The notes under the pieces: generated by a model
The model's input: only the letters and a program-made list of their open reading frames with translations
What the model was told of the DNA's origin: nothing
The model's database searches: none
Source of the DNA: Prorocentrum cordatum
Lineage: Eukaryota; Sar; Dinophyceae; Prorocentrales; Prorocentraceae
DNA length: 64,000 nucleotides
Direction: 5' to 3'
Assembly (NCBI GenBank): GCA_963575745.1
Contig: CAUYUJ010004292.1
Coordinates: 1-64,000 of the forward strand
In this document: positions 21,955 through 30,800 of the stretch, one piece after another
How positions within the stretch are numbered: the first letter of the stretch is position 1
How the letters are laid out: every line of letters starts with the position of its first letter
Position numbers and translations under genes: made by a program

Positions 21955-22257
21955 TCCTCATCATTATTCATCACCTTGATCATGATTATCATCCTCATCA
22001 TCACCATCATCATCATCCTCATAGGTCATAGTTAGCACCATTGTCGGCAACACCATCACCATCATCATCACCACCACCACCATCATCATCATCACCACCA
22101 CCATCATCATCATCATCATCATTGTCATCATCATCATTATCATCATCATCATCATCATCATCATCACAATCATCATCATCATAATTAGCATCATCATAAC
22201 CATCACCATCATAGTCATAGTTACCAGGATCATCATATGACCACAACCATCATCATC
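21955..22257. repeat. (CAT)n microsatellite, left of the YR retrotransposon
   Basis: Imperfect CAT/CAC/CATCAT repeats. The same type of repeat resumes at 32755, so the 10.5-kb element at 22258-32754 is inserted inside one microsatellite. Confidence 0.95.
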
Positions 22258-22313
22258 ATGCCTCTTCTATTCTCTGTGAGCGAGCTCCTGCTGTCTCCGC
22301 AGCTTCTCTGCCC
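22258..22313 (+). repeat. Split direct repeat A1 (left end)
   Basis: 56 bp beginning ATGCCTCTTCTATTCTCTG and ending CTTCTCTGCCC. It matches A2 at 32507-32562 with one difference (GAGCGAG against GAGCAAG). Confidence 0.9.
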
Positions 22314-22348
22314 AAGTGCCCCCCGTCGGCCGCGCGTGCGGGCGCCTT

Positions 22349-22873
22349 ATGCAGGCGGTCGCACAAGCGGCTCTCCAGGGCGCTGGGGAGATTTTGTTCA
22401 GGGGGCTGCGGGCCGCGCTCTACGAGCGGCTCGTGGCTGCCCCCCTCTCTGTGCTTCAGGACCAGGGGCCTCCATCGCCTGCCTGGTCCATCCAGCAGGC
22501 GGACTCGTCCGAGGGTGAGGGGGCCTCCTGCCCTCTCCCTTCGGCGGGTTCCACCTGCCCCACCGTCTGCCTCGGGCTGGCGGTGGACCTGAGCGGCGGG
22601 GTCTCTCCCTGGCTGCTCAGCACGGTCGCCGCCCTCCTCTGGGTGACGGCCGCCTGCAGCGCCTGCGCGGGCTGCTGCCTCGGGCTGCTGGGCCCGTACG
22701 TGTGGCGGAGGCTCTGGCCCTCCGCCTGGCCGCGCGGCGCGGTTTCTGCTTCACCTGAGCAGGACCGCCGTGCGGCGCGAGCGCTGGCCTACGGGGCTCC
22801 GCCTCGACCTCAAGCGCTCGAGCGGGCAGACGCCCAGCGTGCGGGCGGCGGCGTCCACGGCGGCGCCCACTGA
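22349..22873 (+). CDS. ORF0 of the YR retrotransposon, hydrophobic protein of unknown function
   Basis: 174 aa from ATG 22349 to TGA 22871-22873. Its stop overlaps the start of ORF1 as TGATG (22871-22875), which suggests coupled translation or reinitiation. The N-terminal 30 residues look amphipathic (QGAGEILFRGLRAALYERL). Residues 85-117 form a hydrophobic, Cys-containing segment (WLLSTVAALLWVTAACSAC) followed by a basic stretch (YVWRRLWPSAWPRG), as in a membrane anchor with a positive flank. The C-terminus is Ala/Arg/Gly-rich. I recognise no family. The frame is also open from GTG 22316. It could be a chance frame in GC-rich DNA, but the exact TGATG junction and the similar spacing at the next junction favour a real gene. 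No homologous role is known to me. Confidence 0.5.
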   Translation: MQAVAQAALQGAGEILFRGLRAALYERLVAAPLSVLQDQGPPSPAWSIQQADSSEGEGASCPLPSAGSTCPTVCLGLAVDLSGGVSPWLLSTVAALLWVTAACSACAGCCLGLLGPYVWRRLWPSAWPRGAVSASPEQDRRAARALAYGAPPRPQALERADAQRAGGGVHGGAH

Positions 22874-24813
22874 TGGCGGAGCTGCCACCAGTTGGCGGAG
22901 GGCCCCTTTGGCCCGAGCTCTACCCTTTCGCTGCGCCCACGGCGCGCGACTACGCACGATGGCGCCTAGACGACGGCGACACCAGCTGGGCGGCTATCCC
23001 CCTCGCCTCTCGAGAAGGGGGCATCCTGCTGGCCCTGCCTGGTGCCTTTCGCTCTACAGCGGAGCTCGAGGCTGCCGAGGCGGATGGCTTTGCTGGGATG
23101 ATAGGCCCCTTCCAGCTAGTGGACGTCCAGCTCCAGGGGGCCGCTTCACGGCCGCTCGCCACTACCGCATCCGTCCTCGTTATAGATATCGAGGTTGCCG
23201 AGCTCGAGCTCGAGTCGCTGTACCCTCTAGAGGTCGGCGACGACGCAGGCATCGTTCCCTTCGCCGAGGTGCGCAGCCGCGTCTATTGGCCGCATCCTTC
23301 GGGGGTTCGGGTGCTTCGCGAGGGCTACGCTCGTTTGCACGGCGCCCCGCCTACCGCAGGGGAAGAGCCTCTCCCAGGGGCCGATCGGGCTACCCCCTAC
23401 CACTCTGCCGACGAGATGGAGGAGCCCGAGGGGTTCGCGGCCGACGGGGAAGCCGACCGCGCGGCCCCAAGTGCGCGAGCCCCCGCGGTCGCTGGAGCGC
23501 CGCGCGGCCCGCCCGCCAAGCGCGCTGGCGCCGCCGCGCCGCCACGGGTCGCGGGTCCTGCTCCGATTGCTCCTGGTGCTCCTGCGGCGTCTCTGGACGA
23601 CGGGGCTCCCATGACCCGCGCCGAGGTAGCTGCCGAAATGCGCGCCTTGCTTGCAGCCCACGCGGCCTCCACGATGGTCGGCGGACCCGAACCGCTGGGC
23701 CCCGCTCCGGCTGCCCGGAGCGCTCGGCCCGAGGTGCCTCAGCTTTTCAGCGACGAGGCGGCGCGCCTCGGGCTGGATCCTGCGGGGATCGAGGCCGTCT
23801 TGTCCCACGCGCCCGTGGCCCCACATCGGGTCTCCGCGCGCCCCAAGGGACCCACCTCCGCGCTGGTCTCGGCGTGGGAGAAGGCGCGCTCTCTTGCTGT
23901 CCCTCGGGCCCCTTCGTCCGCTTCCGGACCGATGGGCCCCCCGCCGCCGCCTGGGCTAGCCCATCCCGCTGCGGTCGACGGCTTTGCCGAGGCGGGCGGC
24001 GCCGACGGGTTAGAGCCGCCCCTTGCGGCCAATCCGACGGACTTCAGCCTCATGCTTCAGTGCCTGCACCAGTCCCTTTCCTTGCAGCAGGGGCGGGGCC
24101 ATCGCCCAGCCTTCCACCCGCTTCTGGGGACCCTGAGCGACCAAGCTCAAACTCCGCCCGCGACCTCGGGCGACCCCGCGCACGCATCGGCTCAGATGGG
24201 GGGAATCGCTCGGAGGCGCGAGTGGCAGCAAGCGCTGATGCAGCACGGCCCCGACGTGCGAGGACTGATGAAGGAGAATTTGGCCCGCGTTCTGGGCGTG
24301 GAAGTCAGCGCCGTGACCCCCATGGCCATGCATCAGTACTTTCGCGAGCACAGCCCCCTCGGGGCTCAGCCGTCGACGCACGAGTTGTTGACGCATTTTG
24401 CCTTCCTCAGCGCCGAGCTGTGGCGGGCCTGCGAGGAGGGCAACCCCGAGAGGGTCCAGACCTTGCTGACTTGCCAGTGCATGTTCATCGACCAGTTGGC
24501 GGGGGACCGCGGCTACCTCGAGGCCGCTTGGTTCCTCACGGGGCTGGAGCCTCCCCCGTGTCGCGTGACCAGTCGTCACACGGAGCGCGAGGCCCAGACC
24601 CCGTTTTCACCCCTAGTGGATCCTCGCTGGCTGTCGGCGCAGGGCGAATACATGAAGGAGCTGCAAGCATTTCGGGCGCGCCTCGACGCCGAGCGCGCCG
24701 TCGCGCTCCCCAAGCATCCACCTCATCAGCCCAAGCAGCCCAAGGTCTCAAAGCCCCCCTTCAAGTCTCAGGGTGCTCCCAAGGCCCCGAAGGCGGTGCC
24801 CAAGAAGGACTGA
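22873..24813 (+). CDS. ORF1 of the YR retrotransposon, Gag-like protein
   Basis: 646 aa from the ATG within TGATG to TGA 24811-24813. By position (before the RT ORF) and composition it is the structural, Gag-like protein that would package element RNA; this is inference, as no family motif is certain. Residues 1-160 look folded (LYPFAAPTARDYARWRLDDG; IVPFAEVRSRVYWPHPSG). The middle, about 165-375, is Ala/Pro/Gly-rich and probably flexible. Residues about 390-600 look helical and folded (DFSLMLQCLHQSLSLQQGRG; LLTHFAFLSAELWRACEEG). The tail is very basic (KQPKVSKPPFKSQGAPKAPK), suited to nucleic-acid binding. No CCHC zinc knuckle is present. ORF2 begins 2 nt after its stop. Another frame (from 22770) is open across the whole gene but is Arg-rich and shadow-like. 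Confidence 0.8.
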   Translation: MAELPPVGGGPLWPELYPFAAPTARDYARWRLDDGDTSWAAIPLASREGGILLALPGAFRSTAELEAAEADGFAGMIGPFQLVDVQLQGAASRPLATTASVLVIDIEVAELELESLYPLEVGDDAGIVPFAEVRSRVYWPHPSGVRVLREGYARLHGAPPTAGEEPLPGADRATPYHSADEMEEPEGFAADGEADRAAPSARAPAVAGAPRGPPAKRAGAAAPPRVAGPAPIAPGAPAASLDDGAPMTRAEVAAEMRALLAAHAASTMVGGPEPLGPAPAARSARPEVPQLFSDEAARLGLDPAGIEAVLSHAPVAPHRVSARPKGPTSALVSAWEKARSLAVPRAPSSASGPMGPPPPPGLAHPAAVDGFAEAGGADGLEPPLAANPTDFSLMLQCLHQSLSLQQGRGHRPAFHPLLGTLSDQAQTPPATSGDPAHASAQMGGIARRREWQQALMQHGPDVRGLMKENLARVLGVEVSAVTPMAMHQYFREHSPLGAQPSTHELLTHFAFLSAELWRACEEGNPERVQTLLTCQCMFIDQLAGDRGYLEAAWFLTGLEPPPCRVTSRHTEREAQTPFSPLVDPRWLSAQGEYMKELQAFRARLDAERAVALPKHPPHQPKQPKVSKPPFKSQGAPKAPKAVPKKD

Positions 24814-24815
24814 AG

Positions 24816-27800
24816 ATGCCCTTGGCGCCCGCCTTCTTGGAGGGGGGGCCTTCGCGTGGCCGGGGTACGCCGCCGCAGACAGTCTGCACCGACGCTGCTA
24901 CGGCTGCTAGGCGTGTTTGGGCGCAGCGAGGGCGTGAGGGTAGGAATGCGCTCCTCCAGCGATGCTGTTGCGGCCCCGCAGGGAGGAGTACGTTCCGCCA
25001 CCACGCCCCTCGCTCTGCTCCGAACCGCCCCTCGGATCCATTCGGCCATTTTGGCCGTCACCTGCCTCAGTCGAGCGCTCCCCCCATGGGGCCTGCAGCC
25101 CCTGAGGTTGGTGTTCTTGCTGGTGCTTGTTCTCCTTCAAGCACCCCTGCTGCTCTTGCCAACGTCGCGCCATTTGTCGCTGACTTGTCTGCCTTGCTGC
25201 GCCTGTTTCCAGGCGCGAACATTGATATCACCCACTGGGCGGCAGCGCTGTCCCAGGTTGGGATGGGTGCTCGATGTTCTCTTGGATCTTTCTCCCGCTC
25301 ATCAATGCGTGCAATGGACAGGGACGACCCGTACCTTTTGGGGCCGCCTCCCCGCGATCCTTGGCCGTGCCCGCCTGCTCCACCTCTTGGTCCCCCGCCT
25401 GACGGCTTGTCGGCGAGGCGCAGGGAGCGCTGGAGATTGCGGCGCGCGGCGCGGACGCTCGCGCAGTATTCTGTTATTGCGTTGAACTGGCTCACTTTGG
25501 GTCATCCTAGCCTCGCTCCCGCCGAGGCTCGTGTCCGCGCCACGGTCTCGCCCTGCCAGGAGGGCGTCCGCACCCGTATCGAACGGTTGTGTCGGATCGC
25601 AGTTCGCCTTGCCCGTGGTGGCAAGAGCGACTTAGGTCGAGCCTTCGCCAAGTTCGACTCTACTGAGGTCTCGCTCCATGGCCTGGCCACCCATGTTGCA
25701 GCTTTGGAGGCCTCCTTCACCTCCTCTTCTTCCGTGCCCGCCCCCATGCGGCACTGCCCGACCAGCGCTCCTTCCGTGCCTGGTTCGCTGGCGTCTGCGG
25801 CGGCTTGGGACTCCACCCAGGTCGAGCCCTTCGATTTAAAAGTCAGGGCGTCTCGCATTAAGTGGGATTACTCGCCAGTGTTTGATCCCATTCCATTTCT
25901 CTCTGACGCTCGAGTCCGCGAAGCGTTCATCAATCCAGAGGAGATGCGGCTCCCGGCGTCAGAGTGGCCTGCTGGCCAAAAGGGGGCGCGTGTCCATATG
26001 GACCGCGCCGAGCTGTGGGCCCTGCTCCAGAAGTGGGATGCCTGCGGCGCCCTGTACCTGACTCCTGCTTCGGACCTCGCCTGGGATGAAGCCTGCGGAG
26101 CTTTCAGGGTACCGAAGGACAGCGACTTCGACAGGCTGATCCTGAACCCAACGGTCGTGAACAGCCGCTGTGCCTCAATCTCGTCCAGCACCCAGCGCCT
26201 TGGCCAGGGTTTCCTGCTGTGCCGTTTGGGTCTGGCGCCTGGGGAGTGGCTGGCAGTTTCTTGCGACGACCTACGGGAGTTTTACTACACTTTCCGCGTT
26301 CCTCCCGCGCGCGCCAGGCGTAACGCCCTTCGCGTTCGTCTGCCATCATCCCGCTTCAAGGCCTTTCGAGCCTGGCGCCCCGAGCTCGAAGGTGTGGACG
26401 TCGCGCCTTGCCTCAATGCTCTAGCGATGGGCGACAACATGGCGGTGGAGATTGCCAACTCTGCACATGAAGGCGTCTTGCACAGCTTCGGGGCCTTGCG
26501 GCCTCACGAGCAGGTTGTCCACCGCTCGCCCTTCCCGCGGGGACCGTTTGTCGAGATGCTGAATATTGATGACCATACAGGTTTTCAGAAGCTCTCGTGG
26601 CATGGCTCCGCTCCTCGCCCCGACGACCCCTGTCGTCGTGATCGTGAGGTCTTCGCCGCCTGCGATGCAGGCTACCCGCGCGTGGGCCTGATTCAGCATC
26701 CAGGCAAGCGCGCGCGCGGCGAAACGCACAAGGTGGTGGTGGGCGCCGAGGTGGAAGGGCGCATAGGCATCGTCTGCGCTCCCTTAGTGCGGACGGTGGC
26801 CTTGTGCAGGCTGACCCTGATCCAAATCTACCTCGGCATCACCACACGCTCCCTGTTAGCCTCTCTTGTGGGCTGCTGGGCCCAGGTGTTCCTCTATCGC
26901 CGTCCGATGCTCGCCATTTTCACGCACGTCTACAACTTCCTGTCGCGCCTGGCGACCGAGGAGGGCATTGAATACGACTTGCCTCCTTATGTTCGCGACG
27001 AGCTTTTGGCCTGCACCTTTTTAGCCTTTACGGCTATAACCGACCTTCGGGCGCAGCCTTGCCCCGAGGTGTTCGGCGCGGACGCGTCTCTCGGCTGGGG
27101 GGGCGTTGTCCGCGCTCCTATCAGCCCGCAGCTCTCCGCCGAGCTGTGGCGCAGATCGGAGCACGGGGGGTGGCACACGATCCTGCACAATCGGAGCCTC
27201 CTCGCCGTGCTCAGCCGCGGCGTGCCCTTGGGCCCTGAGCTCACCCAACTGCATCGCGACCTGGGGCTCCCGTCTATTGAGCCCCCCGTCGCGCCGCGTT
27301 GGGTCACCGAGCTATCAGAGGCGCTGCGCTTTCGGCTCGCGTACAAATGGGAGTTTCGCATGCCCCGTCACATCAATATCCTTGAGACAACGGTGTATAA
27401 GAGCTTGTGCAAGTACTGCTGTATTCGCCTCCCTGACTCTCGTATCCCCGTTCTCTTGGATTCAAAAGTGGCTTTGGGCGCGACCGCTCACGGGCGCAGT
27501 AGCTCTCCTGGTCTATCTCACGTTCTTTCGACCACTTTGCCCTATGTGATAGGAGGAGGTTTATATATGGGAGGCATGTACGTGCCTACGGACGTGCACA
27601 GGGCCGACGACCCCACGCGGAACCGTGCGGTGAGGCCCCCGTCCCGTGACCCTCCCGCCTGGTTAGTTGAAGCAGAGAGAGGAGAATTTACTCGCTTTGA
27701 TTGCATTGCGTACGCCGACTCCCGCTCGTCATTCCCTACTTGTCTCTGGGGCCGATTTGTTGCGCAGCTTGTGGCTCGAGGCCCCGAGGGGCTGCTCAGC

Positions 27801-30800
27801 CACCGCTGGGCGGCCGCCCCCCCCCCCTCGGAGGGCGCGGGGATGGCCGCCGACGCCGCCAGCGACGGCGCCCAGGGGGAGGCACCTGACCCCTCGGGCG
27901 CCGCCGAGAGCAGCAGTGAAGCTGCTCTCGCCAGCGGAGAGCGTCGCGGGCCTCGCAACGCGCTCTTCGCTGACAGCGAACGGCCTCTCGCGTCCTCGGC
28001 AGACGCCACGCCAAAAGCGTCTGCCTCCGCGGAGGGCGGCTCGCCCGGCCCCGACCCTGGCGCCGCCAGCGCAGGATCGGCTCCCCAGGCCGCCAAGCGT
28101 GCTCCGCCACTGGCCCTCCGCTCCAAGGCCGCGGCGGCCCCTCCGCCTGCTATCGGGGTGGGCTCGTCGCGCGTCGGCTCGCGGGAAGCGCCAAAGGGGG
28201 CCTCAGCAGCTACCCCCCGCACCTTCCAGCGAGCGGCCAGGGTGAGCGCCTCTCGCCAACTGCTTGGCGTAGTGGACGGGGCCTCGCGCGGCACAATTGA
28301 GGCCGCCTTCAGGCGCCAGTCCCTAGTCTACCATCCAGACAGGACTCCCGCGCACCTGGGCGCCGACGAGCGAGCAGCCCGCGCGCTGAAGTGGAAGCAG
28401 CTCTGTGACGCCAAGTCAGTGTTGCTCCAGGCCGTCTCGCAGGCCGCCGCGCCGCCCGATGTTCCTAGCACGGGCGGCGACGGTCCTGCCGCCCGCGCCT
28501 ACGCCCGGGCCAAGGCGGCAGGAAAGGGCGCCCGCAAGGGCAAGCTGGCTCCAGGGTCGACCATGGCCCTTCAGGCGCTCGAAGAGGCGGTCTCCTCGCG
28601 GGTCGCCCTTGCGAGCGCCGAGCTGGCCCCTCGGGCTGCCCTCCCCGCCTCGGGCGCGCCTCTCCCGAGGGGCGGGGTTTCGTCTGCCCTCGCGACGCGG
28701 GCGGCTGAGTCGGATGCCACCCTCGTCTCCGCCGTGTCGCGCGGCCGCGTGGAGCTCGACGCACTCCGCACCGCGCGTGCCGACGCCACCAGGCGCACGG
28801 TGCAGGCTCCTGCACGCGGCGAAGGAGAGCGTGCCGTCGCTCGTGCCGAGCTCGCGGAAGGGATGGCCGATCGCGCCTACTTCCGACGCGTGCGCGAGGC
28901 CGCCAGTCGAGAGGCCGCGGGCTTGCCGCGCACTGCTCCCGTCCAGCTGGGTCGGGATTGGCGCAAAACCTTGCGCGCCGTCCTGCACAACGCTGAGGTC
29001 TCGACGGGCCTCGCCATCGCAGAACGTGCCGCTCGTGCTGGGGACGCACCCGCGTCGTCCACTGGCCGCTCCTTGGCCGAGGTGGAGGCTGAGGACCCGC
29101 GCGCCTTGGCAAGGCCCGCCGACGACCCTGCGTCCAGCTTCAGCCGTCGTGAGCGGCGCGCGGTCCGCGCCCGCCTGGGCCCGCGGGATGAAGCGGTCGA
29201 GGACCAGCCCAACCGCGGTGGTCACGCGCCGCACTCCGCCTCGCGCACGGGCGCCGCGCGCACCAGGCGCGCCGCCAGGCAGCGGCGGGCTTCGATGGCG
29301 GCGCCCCCCGCCCCTGAGGGGGGGGCCGCCACGGCGCCTGGCCGCAGGGCGCGTCGCACTGCCAATGCGCGCCGCTGGGCAGGCGCGGCACGCCCCAGCT
29401 CCGCCGCGGGAGTGGGCTCCCCACCGCGGAGCCGCAGCCCTGCCCGCAGCCGTACGCGGTCTCCAAACCCGTACGGGACCGACCGCACCTCTCCCTCGGG
29501 GGGCTGCTCGTCGCCTCCCGTCGACGGCCCGATCTCGCCCGAGGAGCCGTCGGAGCCGCCTGCGGGGGAGGCATCGGAGGGCCCGCACACTCCTGACGGG
29601 TCCCCGCCCGCGAGCGTTCGCAGCCGCTCGAGAGCGGAGCCCGCGTGCGACGAGGACTCTCCGACGGAGCTCGAGGACGTCGTGCTGAGTGCCCTCGCAG
29701 ACTCCTCGATGGACCTCGAGCGCGTCGTGGCGGGCCTGAACCCCGAGGTCCTCCGCCGCCTGCAGGCGGCCTTCCCTCGCCGCTCGGGGGCCTCTCCGCC
29801 CGCCGCTCGCGCCTCGGTTCGCAGTCGCTCTCGGGGCCGCGGCACGCGTGTAGGCTCCGAGACTCCGCGGCCCGTGCCCCCGCCGCCGCCGCCGCCCCCT
29901 CACCACTCTGGTGGGCGTGCGGCGTCGCGATCCCGCGCGTCGACCGCAGGCCAGGGGCTTAGTCGGGCCGTCGCGCGCGGCTCCTCTCGCGCGCCTTCGC
30001 GTCAGGCGACGTCGCCTCGGCGTCGCGAGGTGCGCTCCCCTCGAGTCGCTCCGAAGCGGCGCCCGAGCCCCGCTACTGCGCAGCGGCCAGCCACGTCCCG
30101 CCATGGTGCGAGCTCGGGCGACGCCCACGCAGGCAGCTCCCGCGCGGACTCCGCTGCTCAGGCCCCTCAGTCTTCGGTAGGCACGCGCTCCTCCAGCGAT
30201 GCTGTTGCGGCCCCGCAGGGCGGAGGGCGTGCCGCCGAGGAAAGGGGGTCTTCGAGCGGCCCCGCGCCTGGCCGAGATTCAGGGCACGAGCTGCATCCCA
30301 GCGGCTCCCACAGCGGCGACGCTGGGAGCGCCGCGGCTGCAGCCTTCGCAGCGCGGCGCACGGCCTCCGCGGCCGTTGAGCAGCCCTTGCCTCCAGGGGC
30401 CGCCACCGCCCTAGCGTGGCGTCTCAACCTCGGCGGTGAGAAGGTCACAGTGGTGAGGTGGGGACCCGCCTGGCAAGCTGCCTTCCAGAGCGCGGCGTCG
30501 TGGCTGAGGTCTTTCGCACCCGCAGGGGCCGCCGAGCCCGAGGGCAGAGATGACCTGCACTGCCTCCTGCAGGCCTTGCACGCCTATAAGCGCCTGTTTC
30601 AGACAGGCGGCGCCGAGCCGATCGACGAAGCCTCGTGGTTGCATCCTTACGTGGCCGCCGTCGAGCCCGAGGCTATCCCCGCGGGCGCTGACCTCCAAGC
30701 CATGGGGGCGGGCGCCATCCGTGGCATCGGGCTCGGCTCAAAGATCGAGCACAGGAGGCGCGCGGGCAAGTTGGCCTGCCTTTTCGACCTTCTGTACCAC

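Noticed and set aside
22770-24815. First 682 codons of the 3189-codon open frame as part of the polyprotein
   Set aside because: The translation is Arg-rich and disordered, overlaps the well-formed ORF1, and an ATG directly after the ORF1 stop gives a natural ORF2 start.
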